From: Planctomycetota bacterium
Lineage (GTDB): Bacteria; Planctomycetota; UBA1135; GCA-002686595
Assembly (NCBI GenBank): GCA_016795245.1
Contig: JAEUIA010000092.1
Span: 1-35,466 of the forward strand
Length of the DNA: 35,466 bases
Reading direction: 5' to 3'
Shown in pieces: positions 8,467-17,361 of the stretch; positions within the stretch are counted from its first letter, which is position 1, and every line of letters starts with the position of its first letter. The position numbers and the translations under genes are program-made. The notes under the pieces are model-generated. The model made no database searches, was not told the origin of the DNA, and worked only from the letters and a program-made list of their open reading frames with translations.

Positions 8467-10566
8467 GTGAGCGAGTTCACGCCCGCTGTAGCGCCGCACG
8501 AGAATCCGCCCGAACTCACGCTGCGCGCCGTCGTGTTCGGCGCGGTGCTGGGCGTGATCTTCGGCACGGCCTCGACGTACCTGGGCCTGCGCGTCGGGTT
8601 GACGGTGTCGGCGTCGGTGCCGATCGCGGTGCTCGCGGCCTGGGCCATCCGACGGCGCCAAGGTCAGCGCGCGGTGCTCGAGCACAACATCGTGCAGACG
8701 ACGGGCTCGGCGGGGGAGTCGGTCGCGGCGGCGGTCGTGTTCAGCGTGCCGGCCTTGATCTTCCTCGGGTATCCGTTGGAAGTCGGGCTGACGACGCTCA
8801 TCGCGATCACCGGCGGATGCCTGGGCGTCTTGATGATGGTGCCGCTGCGGCGCTACTTGATCGTCAAGGAGCACGGCGTCCTGCGCTACCCCGAGGGCAA
8901 GGCCTGCGCCGAGATCATCCTGGCCGGCGAGCGCGGCGGCACGAGCGCCAAGAAGGTCTTCGTCGGCCTCGGCTTCGGCGCGCTCTTCAAGGCGATCCAG
9001 GCGCTCTTCGGCGGCATCAAGGTCTCGATTTTCGCGCTGATTCCGGGCTTCAAGGGCGCTTCCGTCGGCTGCGACGTCGCGCCCGAATTGATGGGCGTCG
9101 GCTACATCATCGGCTACCGCACGTCGTTGATGATGGTCGCGGGATCGGTGCTCGCGAGCTTCGTGCTCGTGCCGATGATCGTGTTCTTCGCCGGGTCGAT
9201 GACGGTGCCGCTCGCGCCCGCGACGGAACTCGTGAGCGGCATGACGCCCGACGACGTGTGGGCCAACTACGTCAAGCACATCGGTGCAGGGGCGGTGGCT
9301 GCAGGCGGCGTCTTCGCGCTGTTGCGCGCTTTACCGGCCATCGCCACATCGATCGGCGCGTCGGCGGGATCGCTGTTCGCGCGCGACGCGGATCGCTTGC
9401 AGGCCGTCGCACGCACCGACCGCGACACGCCGGTGTCCATCTTGATCGGCGGCGCGATCGCGATCGTGGCCTTCATCTGGGCCGTGCCTGCGTTCCAGAT
9501 GAATGCGCTCGGCGCGGTGTTGATCCTGGTCGTGGGGTTCTTGTTCGCGGTCGTCAGCTCGCGCGTCACGGGCGAGGTCGGTTCGTCCTCGTGTCCGCTC
9601 TCAGGCATGACGATCGGTGTGTTCATGATGACCTGTGGTGCCTTTCTGCTGGTCGGTTGGGAAGGCTCGGCGTACTCGCGCCTGGCGTTGATCATCGGCG
9701 CGATCGTGTGCATCGCGATCAGCAACGCAGGCACGTGTTCGCAGGACTTGAAGACCGGCTACCTGCTCGGCGCGACGCCCGTGAAGCAACAAGGCGCCTT
9801 GCTCGTCGGCGTGGTCACGTCGGTGCTCGCCGTCGGTTGGACCACCTACCTCTTGAATCTGGCCGAGACCGAAGAGCATCCCGTCGCGACGCGCGTCGTG
9901 CTCGCGGCCGAGGACGTCGCGAAGGCCGAGACGATCGAGAGCCTCACCGATCACAAGACCTACGCTTTCGTGCGCGTCGCGCCGAACGACCCCATCGGCC
10001 TGGCACCCGGCAACTATCTGGCCGACGTCGAGACGGGCGAAGCGGTCTTCAAGCGCGACGACGGCATCGGCAACGGGCGCTTGAAGGCGCCGCAGGCGAA
10101 GCTCATGTCGGTCGTGATCGACGGCCTGCTCGAACACCGCTTGCCGTGGAGCTTGATCCTGATCGGCGTCGCGATCGCGGTGTTCGTCGAACTGCTGGGC
10201 TTCCGCTCGTTGACCTTCGCGGTCGGCGTGTACTTGCCGCTGAGTTCGACCATGCCGGTGTTCCTGGGCGGTCTCGTGCGTTGGTTCGCGGACAAGCGCT
10301 ACAAGCGCGTGCCCGACGCCGAAGACGAACCGGAGGGGACCTTGTGGTGTTCCGGCGTCATCGCGGGTGCATCGATCCTCGGCATCGGCGCCGCGATGCT
10401 CGGCTTCGTCCCCGGTTTCGACCGCGACATGGGCTACCACCCGGCTGTGGCGAAGCTCGCGGAGTGGTTCCCCGCCGTCGCGGACAGCGATCTCGCGGCG
10501 ACGCTGTTCGTGGGCTTCTTCGCGTGGTTGATGTTTCGCGGCGCGCGCGCCTCTACGGCACGCTGA
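8467..10566 (+). CDS. OPT family oligopeptide transporter, second paralogue with an extra loop
   Basis: Polytopic transporter of 699 residues, paralogous to the gene just upstream. It shares NIVQTTGSAGESVAAA near residue 75, SSCPLSGMTIGVF and CSQDLKTGYLLGATP. The main difference is a hydrophilic stretch of about 70 residues (about 468-537), rich in Glu, Asp and Thr, where the first paralogue has only about 20 residues. It lies between membrane segments and may form an exported or cytoplasmic lid domain. The start is GTG at 8467, 3 bp after the previous stop. Its 3' end overlaps the convergent glycoside-hydrolase-like gene by 14 bp, so the two transcripts would be antisense at their ends. Confidence 0.93.
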   Translation: MSEFTPAVAPHENPPELTLRAVVFGAVLGVIFGTASTYLGLRVGLTVSASVPIAVLAAWAIRRRQGQRAVLEHNIVQTTGSAGESVAAAVVFSVPALIFLGYPLEVGLTTLIAITGGCLGVLMMVPLRRYLIVKEHGVLRYPEGKACAEIILAGERGGTSAKKVFVGLGFGALFKAIQALFGGIKVSIFALIPGFKGASVGCDVAPELMGVGYIIGYRTSLMMVAGSVLASFVLVPMIVFFAGSMTVPLAPATELVSGMTPDDVWANYVKHIGAGAVAAGGVFALLRALPAIATSIGASAGSLFARDADRLQAVARTDRDTPVSILIGGAIAIVAFIWAVPAFQMNALGAVLILVVGFLFAVVSSRVTGEVGSSSCPLSGMTIGVFMMTCGAFLLVGWEGSAYSRLALIIGAIVCIAISNAGTCSQDLKTGYLLGATPVKQQGALLVGVVTSVLAVGWTTYLLNLAETEEHPVATRVVLAAEDVAKAETIESLTDHKTYAFVRVAPNDPIGLAPGNYLADVETGEAVFKRDDGIGNGRLKAPQAKLMSVVIDGLLEHRLPWSLILIGVAIAVFVELLGFRSLTFAVGVYLPLSSTMPVFLGGLVRWFADKRYKRVPDAEDEPEGTLWCSGVIAGASILGIGAAMLGFVPGFDRDMGYHPAVAKLAEWFPAVADSDLAATLFVGFFAWLMFRGARASTAR

Positions 10567-13198
10567 CCGTCGCGGGCACGACCGGGGCGCCGTTCCAGGG
10601 CGTGACGGTGACGCTCGTCGTGCCCGAGCCGTTCGCGGTCAAGGCGGCGCCGTTGTTGATGCTCGCGACGCCGGCGTTCCCGGTGGACCAGTTGACGAGT
10701 CGCGTGACGTCGCGGCGCGCGCCGTTCTGGTAGACGGCGGTCGCCCTGTAGCCGCGGCGCGTGCCGGGTGAAAGCGTCTGTGCTCTGGGCGTGACTTCGA
10801 CGCGCAACAGGACCGGCGCGTTCGTCGCACCGACCTGCACGATCGTGCCGTCGGCCGCCTCGCGGAAGGTGCGGCCGCGCGAGAAGCTCGTGAAGGCGAC
10901 GCCGTTCGCGGTCGTCGTCTGTCCGCCGTAGCCGCTGACGACGCCGCGGCCGTCGAAGAACTCGTAGGCAGCGGGGTCCAGGCAGTAATCGATGCGCGCG
11001 CCGCCGGTCCCGGGCGGGACGGCCGAGAACGCGACCAGTCCGCTCGCGGGTTGCACGGCGACGAAGCCGTCGACGGGGATCGTGTACGTGACGCCGCCGA
11101 CCGTCGCGATCCACGACGGATTCGCGTGGTTGAGCCACAGCTCGAGTCCGCTCGCGAAACGGATGCGCAAGCGCGCATCGCGGAACGGTTCGAGGCTGTG
11201 CGTCTCCTCGAGGATGGTTTGGAAGCTCTTGAAGACGCCTTCGTGCAGGTAATCGATCGAACTCGGCGTCTCGCGCGTGTAGCGCGCTTGCAGCGCATTC
11301 GTCATGAAGTACTCGCGCAACAGATCGGCGTGCGTCGAGTAATTGCCGACGCCGTTCATGAAGCCATTCGTGAGCATGAACCCGGCCTTGCCGAATGACA
11401 GTTCGTAGATGCGGTAGCGATCGTAGGCGGGCTCGGTCAGCGGCGAGATCGGAACACCGGCAGCCGTGACGATCGCCGGACCGTCGGGTGCGGCGAAGAA
11501 GCGCTCGTAGAACCCATTGCCGTGGTTCACCTGCAGCGGACCGAGGATGCGCCAGTCGATCTCGGGCACGACCGGCCAACCGGTGACCGACAGCGACCAG
11601 CCGCGTCGCGTGGCGGGCAAGGCACTCTGCGCGAGGCTCGTGCCGGTGTTGAGCGTGCGCTGCGTGCCGTCGCAGTAGCCGCCCCACAGATATTCGTTGT
11701 TGGAGCCCGGATCGATGAACGAGCCTTCGCCGAGCAGCGGCCCTTGGTAGGTGTCCTGCAGCGCGCGCATCCACGTCTTCTGATCCAGACAGGCCGCACG
11801 CATCGTCTTGGCCCACGGCGAGCCCGCCTGCTGATCGATGTGATCGCCGTCCGCTCCGCGGCTCGGGCTGGAGTAGGTCTGGATGTCGAGGTAACCGAGA
11901 TTCGCACCCGCGTTGTTCTTCAAGAGCTGCGATTCGCGCGCCGCGTGGATGCCGCTCGCGGTGGTGGAGATCACCGGCAAGCCGAACTGCACTGTCAGCT
12001 TGGGCTGGCCGTTCGAGGCGCGCGCGTAGTGCGTCGAGTTGAACACTCCACCCGGTGCCGAAGGCGGCATCGTGTTGTAGGAGTTGTACGCGCCGATCAA
12101 GAAGCCCTTGGCCGTCGCGGCCTGCATCGCGTTTTGGAATCCGCCCGGATCCGTGGGCGGCCACCAGTCCGGTCCGACGTTGTAGCCCGCGGGCGCGTCC
12201 GCTTGCGCCGCCGACCAGTTGAAGAAGTACGCGGCGATGTTGTCGACGCCCCAGGTGTCGAACAGGTTCCAGAGCGGCGGATAGTTCGCGAACGGCGGCG
12301 CGCCGAGGAGCAGCGCCATCCGATTCGTGAGCAGTTCGCGGTAGGGCGAAGGGTCCTGCGTCGGCGTCACGTACGCTTCTTCGATGCGGCTCGTGACGAT
12401 CACGCGGAACGTATCGTCGATCGGCGCCGCGATCTGCGTGCCGTTCGTGAGCGGCGCGTACTGGTTCCACGTGCTGTAGTTGTAGGCCAGCTTGGTCGTC
12501 GTGGGGCCGGGCACGAGCGGGGTCTGGTTCTGCGCGTAGTTGCTGGCGTTCGTGTTGTAGAGGTCGAGGATGTTGCTGTAGTAGAAGTCCTTCCCCGCCG
12601 CATTCGTGAAGCGCACGATCGGTTGCAGCATCGCGCCCATCAGCCTCAGCACCTGCGGCGAATCGAAATCGATCCCGTCGCCCTGGAGGATGCCGATGTA
12701 GTTCGCGTTGTAGGACGTGCTCTGGTCCAGGTCCTGGTAGCGCACGGTGAGCATCTTGCCGCGCAACGTGAACGTGGTGCGGCGGTGGCGCACGCCTTCG
12801 CCGATCGGCGTGAAGTCGTCGGTGTAGTCGAGGATGACCGAGTCGGCGGTCATCGTGGCGGAGGTCAGCGAAGCGTAGGACGAGAGCCACCCGACGGCGT
12901 GCAGCCCGCCGTTCGCGTCGCGGTACCCGGGGTTCGTATCGAGCAGCGGCCAGCATTCGCTGCTGGCTTCGTAGACGCTGATGCGGCCTTTGGAAACGTA
13001 GGTCGCGTCGAGGTCGATCCTGTAGTCGATGACCTCGTCGCCGCTGAAGCGCATCGAAAAGACGTTGCCGGTGCGCGTGACGAGAACGCTGCCGGGCGCG
13101 CGGCTGCCGAGGTGGATGATGGCGTCCGAACTCTGGGCGCGGGCGCTGTGCGCGGTGAGGAGCGCCACGAGGAAGAAGAGCGGTCGAGTGAAGTGCAT
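10553..13198 (-). CDS. Secreted glycoside-hydrolase-like protein with a C-terminal Ig-like (Big_2) domain
   Basis: Protein of 881 residues with a clear signal peptide (1-22, cleavage after SARAQ). An N-terminal beta-rich part is followed by what looks like a TIM-barrel core. The supporting marks are GFLIGAYNSYN near residue 366, LGYLDIQTYSS near 436, DGDHIDQQ near 451 and LLGEGSF near 487, an arrangement like clan-D-type hydrolases with Asp and Glu at strand ends. I propose Asp in GYLD and Glu in GEGS as candidate nucleophile and acid/base; this is inference. Residues about 800-881 resemble a bacterial Ig-like group 2 domain (VEVTPRAQTLSPG, then DVTRLVNWSTGN). I cannot assign a CAZy family; distant likeness to GH101, GH31/GH36 or DUF5696-type proteins is possible. 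It is a single gene, convergent with the OPT pair. No Shine-Dalgarno precedes the ATG. Confidence 0.72.
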   Translation of the reverse strand: MHFTRPLFFLVALLTAHSARAQSSDAIIHLGSRAPGSVLVTRTGNVFSMRFSGDEVIDYRIDLDATYVSKGRISVYEASSECWPLLDTNPGYRDANGGLHAVGWLSSYASLTSATMTADSVILDYTDDFTPIGEGVRHRRTTFTLRGKMLTVRYQDLDQSTSYNANYIGILQGDGIDFDSPQVLRLMGAMLQPIVRFTNAAGKDFYYSNILDLYNTNASNYAQNQTPLVPGPTTTKLAYNYSTWNQYAPLTNGTQIAAPIDDTFRVIVTSRIEEAYVTPTQDPSPYRELLTNRMALLLGAPPFANYPPLWNLFDTWGVDNIAAYFFNWSAAQADAPAGYNVGPDWWPPTDPGGFQNAMQAATAKGFLIGAYNSYNTMPPSAPGGVFNSTHYARASNGQPKLTVQFGLPVISTTASGIHAARESQLLKNNAGANLGYLDIQTYSSPSRGADGDHIDQQAGSPWAKTMRAACLDQKTWMRALQDTYQGPLLGEGSFIDPGSNNEYLWGGYCDGTQRTLNTGTSLAQSALPATRRGWSLSVTGWPVVPEIDWRILGPLQVNHGNGFYERFFAAPDGPAIVTAAGVPISPLTEPAYDRYRIYELSFGKAGFMLTNGFMNGVGNYSTHADLLREYFMTNALQARYTRETPSSIDYLHEGVFKSFQTILEETHSLEPFRDARLRIRFASGLELWLNHANPSWIATVGGVTYTIPVDGFVAVQPASGLVAFSAVPPGTGGARIDYCLDPAAYEFFDGRGVVSGYGGQTTTANGVAFTSFSRGRTFREAADGTIVQVGATNAPVLLRVEVTPRAQTLSPGTRRGYRATAVYQNGARRDVTRLVNWSTGNAGVASINNGAALTANGSGTTSVTVTPWNGAPVVPATVSVP

Positions 13199-13680
13199 GT
13201 GCGGTGGCGTCCAGGCGCCGATTCCCTAGGGGTGGGGCGGAATCCCAGTCCGGAGAGAAACAGCGCCCGCGACCTGCCAGCCGACGTTGCACACGACCAT
13301 CCCCTCCAGGACGAAGGCAGAGAGTCGGCGAGGAGACCGGATTCGACAACCCCAAAACCGCGCGCGATCGGTTCCAGGTGTGGGGAATTCCGTCGTTCGT
13401 GGAGGCCGCGAAGGCGCTGCGGGGGGGGCGGAGCGGCCTTTTCACGCGCTTCGGGGGCTTTCGGGCAAGTTCCGGCCAACTTGCAGCCCCGCCCGCGGCC
13501 CAGCATGCGGATATGCGCGCCGGGGACTCCTCGTCGTAGGGTCATGGAGAGAGGCTCCGGTCGTCGGCATGGGATCCGAGGTGCGACGGGCGGAGTGGGA
13601 AGAACCAGACCTTGGGAACGAAGCGGCGGGGGGTCCTCCCTACTTTCGCCGGGGCGGATCGGGCTAGTCTCTCTGCCCGC
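13199..13680. other. Intergenic region between divergent secreted hydrolase and glycan cluster
   Basis: This 482-bp region lies between two divergent genes. It holds a perfect 7-bp dyad, GCAAGTT/AACTTGC, around a 6-base centre (13465-13484), a possible operator or hairpin. A 7-bp stem (AGGCCGC/GCGGCCT, 13403-13439) is followed by four T's, but no plus-strand gene precedes it. A candidate -10, TAGTCT, lies at 13665-13670, ten bases before the ATG at 13681, with no good -35. Open frames across it look like chance. No RNA gene is recognised. Confidence 0.45.
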
Positions 13681-14571
13681 ATGTCCGCCCGATCCCCGCG
13701 AGTTTCGATCTGCCTGCCGACCTGGAACGGGGCGCGGGATCTGGCGCGCCTGTTGCCGGCCTTGCGGGCGCAGGAGGTCGAGGGTGGATTGGAGATCGTG
13801 GCGGTCGATTCGAGTTCGACAGACGGCACGCGCGAACTGCTCGAGCAGCACGGCGCACGCGTCGAGACCATCGCGCAAGCGGAGTTTCGTCACGGCGCGA
13901 CGCGCAATCGCATCGCGGAACTCGCGCGTGGGGAATTCCTCGTCTTCATGACGCAGGACGCCGTCCCCGACGGCACGCAGGCGATCGCGGCCTTGGTGCG
14001 TGCCTTCGACGACGAGCGCACGGCCGGTGCCTACGCGCGCATCCTCCCGGGCACGGACGACGACGCACTGACGGCGCGCACGGCGCTCGCGGCGCCTGAA
14101 AGTTCGGACCAGCCGCTCGTCTTCGAGCGCACCGGCGCGCAGTCGACGTCCGCGAACTCCGCGCAACGCTTCAACAACGTGACCAGCGCCTTGCGCGCGA
14201 GCGTGTGGCGCGAGCTGCCCTTTCCAGACGTCGACTTCGGCGAGGACTCGGCCTGGGCCGAGCGCGCGCTCGCCGCCGGCTGGCGCATCCGCTTCGTGCC
14301 CGACGCGCTCGTGCGGCACGCGCACCACTACACGCCGCGCACCGCCTTCGCGCGCTACAAGATCGACGCCGCGTTTCAAGCCCGCGCACACGGCCGTTTG
14401 CTGCGGCCGAATCTGTGGTCGGTCGCCAAGGGCATCGCGCACGAAGTACGCGCCGACTGGCGCTTCGTCCGGCGCGAAAAACGCCCGTTTTCAGCGCTCT
14501 GGCGCTCGCCCTGCTTGCGCGCCGCGCAGGTGTGGGGGCAGTACGTCGGCGGCCGCGAGCGAGATCGGTAG
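13681..14571 (+). CDS. GT2 glycosyltransferase, rhamnosyltransferase-like
   Basis: Cytoplasmic GT-A-fold glycosyltransferase of 296 residues. It begins with the usual nucleotide-sugar binding strand (VSICLPTWNGARDL), followed by VDSSSTDGT. It has the HGATRN motif, a feature shared by many rhamnosyltransferases of the RfbN/RfbF type, and FMTQDAVP as the DxD-equivalent region. GEDSAWAERAL supplies the acidic residues expected of the catalytic base. No membrane segment is seen. I chose the ATG at 13681 because the fold starts at residue 7 and a candidate -10 lies just upstream; the frame is open upstream to 13612. It is similar to the N-terminal half of the next gene. It probably adds one sugar during surface-glycan assembly; donor and acceptor are unknown. 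Confidence 0.88.
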   Translation: MSARSPRVSICLPTWNGARDLARLLPALRAQEVEGGLEIVAVDSSSTDGTRELLEQHGARVETIAQAEFRHGATRNRIAELARGEFLVFMTQDAVPDGTQAIAALVRAFDDERTAGAYARILPGTDDDALTARTALAAPESSDQPLVFERTGAQSTSANSAQRFNNVTSALRASVWRELPFPDVDFGEDSAWAERALAAGWRIRFVPDALVRHAHHYTPRTAFARYKIDAAFQARAHGRLLRPNLWSVAKGIAHEVRADWRFVRREKRPFSALWRSPCLRAAQVWGQYVGGRERDR

Positions 14572-14628
14572 GGCCTGAGTCTTCCCGCCGACGCGCCCAA
14601 CCTGTCTACTGTTTCCGCCCCACCCCCG

Positions 14629-17361
14629 ATGCGTCCGATCCGATCGATCAGTGTGTTGATGCCCACCTGGCAAGGGCGCGAGTTTCTCGAGCGCGTGCTC
14701 GCAGCGCTCGCTCTCCAGCGCGTCGCGCTGCCTTGGGACTTCACCGTCGTCGATTCGGGGTCCACCGACGGCACCTGGGAGCTCTTGGGGGAGCACGCGC
14801 CGAAGTTCCCGGTCCCGCTGCGCCGCCACCGCATCGACAAGGTCGAGTTCGACCACGGCGACACGCGCAATCTCCTGGCCGCCAAGAGCAGCGGCGACCT
14901 GCTCGTGTTCCTGACCCAGGACGCCATCCCCGCCGGCGCCGATTGGCTCGCGAAGCTGGCCGCGAACTTCGAGGAAGAGCGCGTGGGGGCTGCGTACTGC
15001 CGCAACACTCCGCGGCCCGAATCCACGCTGCTCACGCGCATCTTCAGCGCCAACGATCCGGGCTACATGGCCGGTAGGCGCGAGGTGCGCCTGCCCGACG
15101 ACGCCACCTACGCCTTGATGAGCGCACACGAGAAGCGCGTGCTCTACAACTTCAACGACGTCGCCTCCGCCGTGCGCCGCGAGCTGTGGGAGCGCCACCC
15201 GTTCCCGCGCACCTGGTTCGGCGAAGACGTGCTGATGGCGCGCGCGCTGCTCGAGGGCGGTTTCACCGTCGTGTACGACGACGAAGCCACCGTCGAACAC
15301 AGCCACGACTACACGCCCGAGGAGACCTACGAACGCGCCGCGATCGATGCGCGTTTCAACGCCGAATGGCTGGGCCGCATCTGCGTCGCCTCCAAGTCCG
15401 ATGCGCGCGTCCTCGCCGAGCGACAATTGGAACGCGACCGCGAAGCGCTCAAGCGCGCCGGTCTCAGCGACGAACAGTACGGGCGCGAACTCGAGAACGC
15501 CGCCAAGCTGCGCAGCGCCGTCTTCGAAGGCCTCTTCGACGGCGGACAGACGAAGAAGCGCTACCCGCACACACGGCTCCTCGAGCGCACGAGTTTGAAA
15601 ATCCTGTACGTCGTGCACGGCTTCCCGCCCGACACCTGGGCCGGCACCGAGATCTACACGCAGAACATCGCGCTCGAAATGCAGCGCCGCGGACACACCG
15701 TCGCGGTCTTCACGCGCGCGCCCGCGGCGCAATCCGTCGCCGACGGCGGACCGTCCGATTTCAGCGTGCACGAGACCGAATTCCAGGGCTTGCGCGTCTT
15801 GCGCATGACGCACCGCCTGGAGCACAAGAGCCTCGCGGAGAGCTACCGCCAGCCCAAGGCCGAAACCGCCTTCGCCGCCGTGCTCGCGCGCGAACGGCCG
15901 GACATCGTGCATTTCCAGCATCTGATCCACCTCTCCGCCGGTTGCGTCGACGTCGCGCGCGAGATGGGGATCGCGACGATGTTGACGCTGCACGACTACT
16001 GGTCGATCTGCGCACGCGTGCAACTCATCCGACCCGACGGCGTGCGTTGCGAAGAGAACCAGGGCGCGGGTTGCTTCCTGTGCGTGAAGGACAAGCACCT
16101 CGACAGGATCGGCGCCGCCAAGAAGGCCGGGAATCTCCTCGGCGGCATGGGCCATCTCCTGGCCGAGATCGCCGGACGCGACGAGTACACGGAGATGATG
16201 GACCGGCACGACGACGTCGTCGGTTGCTATCAACGCGCCGATCTGCGCGTCAGCCCCAGCCGTTTCCTGCGCCAGAAACTCATCGAAACGGCCGAGTTCG
16301 ACGCCCACACGCTGGTCTACTCCGACAACGGCATGCGCACGGACCACATCGCCGCCAGGCCGAAGCGACGCGCCCCGGACGGCCGGGTGCGCTTCGGCTT
16401 CGTCGGTTCGCTGGTCTGGTACAAGGGCGGCGAAGTCATGCTGCGCGCCATGCAACGCCTCGCGGGTACGCGCGCGGAGCTGGTCGTGTACGGCGACTTC
16501 AAGCCCGACAGCGATCCGCATCACGCCGTGCTCAAGGAGCTCGCCGGCGCGAACGTGACCTTCAAAGGCCGCTTCGACAATTCCAAGTTGTCCGAGGTCT
16601 ACGCGGAAATCGACGTGCTGCTGGTGCCCTCGATCTGGTTCGAGAACTCGCCGATCACGATCCACGAGGCTTACTTGACGCATACTCCGGTGATCGCGTC
16701 CAACATCGGCGGCATGGCCGAGTACGTGCACGACGGCGTCGACGGACTGACCTTCGCGGTCGGCGATGAGACCGATCTGGAGGCCAAGATGCAGCGCTTC
16801 TTGAACGAACCCGACTTGATCGAACGCCTGTCCGGGAACTTCATGCCGATCAAGACCATCGCCGAGGACGGCGCCGCGACGGAATTCCGCTACCGCGCGC
16901 TGTGCAGCGTGCAACAGCCGGGTGCTGGATCGGGATCGCCGCGCGTGCTGTTCAGCGCCGCCGGCACGGAAGCCTCGACGCGCACGCCGTCCTGCGAACA
17001 GCAAGGCGCCGACATGCTGCTCTTGCGCGCCGACGGCCGAGCGCGCTGCGAATTCGACATCCGCGGCCAAGGCGGCGGACCGCGCAAGCTGCGCGTCGAG
17101 CAATTCGCGCTCGCGTCCGAGCCCGAACTGGAACTGGGCCTCACCGTGTCGATCGACGGCGTGCGCGTCGGCGAACAAGCGGCCTTCACATCCGGCGGCG
17201 TCGACGGCGTGCGCGCTCAAGAATTCGAGCTGGACCTGCCGCCCGACGCGGCGCGCCTCAGCCTCGAAGTACTGACATCCAAGGACGGCCGCCGCACGCA
17301 CGCACGCCTGAAGCGCGTCGTGATCCTCACGCAACCGGCACGGACATCCACGCAAGCATGA
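14629..17361 (+). CDS. Two-domain glycosyltransferase: GT2 fused to GT4, with a beta-rich tail
   Basis: Protein of 910 residues. Residues 1-300 form a GT2 domain (SVLMPTWQGREF, HGDTRN, LTQDAIP, GEDVLMARALLEGG) resembling the preceding single-domain enzyme. Residues about 322-765 form a GT-B-fold GT4 domain. It starts LKILYVVHGFPPDTWAGTE, has FGFVGSLVWYKGG as the Rossmann 2 start, and has the ENSPITIHE E-x7-E retaining motif followed by NIGGMAEYV. Residues about 775-910 are a further domain, probably beta-rich, that I do not recognise. One chain could add two successive sugars, the GT2 domain inverting and the GT4 domain retaining. TCTACT at 14605-14610 is a possible -10 just upstream. The stop overlaps the next ATG (ATGA). 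Confidence 0.9.
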   Translation: MRPIRSISVLMPTWQGREFLERVLAALALQRVALPWDFTVVDSGSTDGTWELLGEHAPKFPVPLRRHRIDKVEFDHGDTRNLLAAKSSGDLLVFLTQDAIPAGADWLAKLAANFEEERVGAAYCRNTPRPESTLLTRIFSANDPGYMAGRREVRLPDDATYALMSAHEKRVLYNFNDVASAVRRELWERHPFPRTWFGEDVLMARALLEGGFTVVYDDEATVEHSHDYTPEETYERAAIDARFNAEWLGRICVASKSDARVLAERQLERDREALKRAGLSDEQYGRELENAAKLRSAVFEGLFDGGQTKKRYPHTRLLERTSLKILYVVHGFPPDTWAGTEIYTQNIALEMQRRGHTVAVFTRAPAAQSVADGGPSDFSVHETEFQGLRVLRMTHRLEHKSLAESYRQPKAETAFAAVLARERPDIVHFQHLIHLSAGCVDVAREMGIATMLTLHDYWSICARVQLIRPDGVRCEENQGAGCFLCVKDKHLDRIGAAKKAGNLLGGMGHLLAEIAGRDEYTEMMDRHDDVVGCYQRADLRVSPSRFLRQKLIETAEFDAHTLVYSDNGMRTDHIAARPKRRAPDGRVRFGFVGSLVWYKGGEVMLRAMQRLAGTRAELVVYGDFKPDSDPHHAVLKELAGANVTFKGRFDNSKLSEVYAEIDVLLVPSIWFENSPITIHEAYLTHTPVIASNIGGMAEYVHDGVDGLTFAVGDETDLEAKMQRFLNEPDLIERLSGNFMPIKTIAEDGAATEFRYRALCSVQQPGAGSGSPRVLFSAAGTEASTRTPSCEQQGADMLLLRADGRARCEFDIRGQGGGPRKLRVEQFALASEPELELGLTVSIDGVRVGEQAAFTSGGVDGVRAQEFELDLPPDAARLSLEVLTSKDGRRTHARLKRVVILTQPARTSTQA

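Noticed and set aside
13403..13442. Stem (AGGCCGC/GCGGCCT) followed by TTTT as a rho-independent terminator
   Set aside because: The loop is 23 nt, the T-run is short, and no gene on the plus strand ends upstream of it.
13204..13951. Plus-strand open frames across the intergenic region before the first glycosyltransferase
   Set aside because: They have no family likeness and overlap the start of a clear GT2 gene in another frame; composition fits chance frames.
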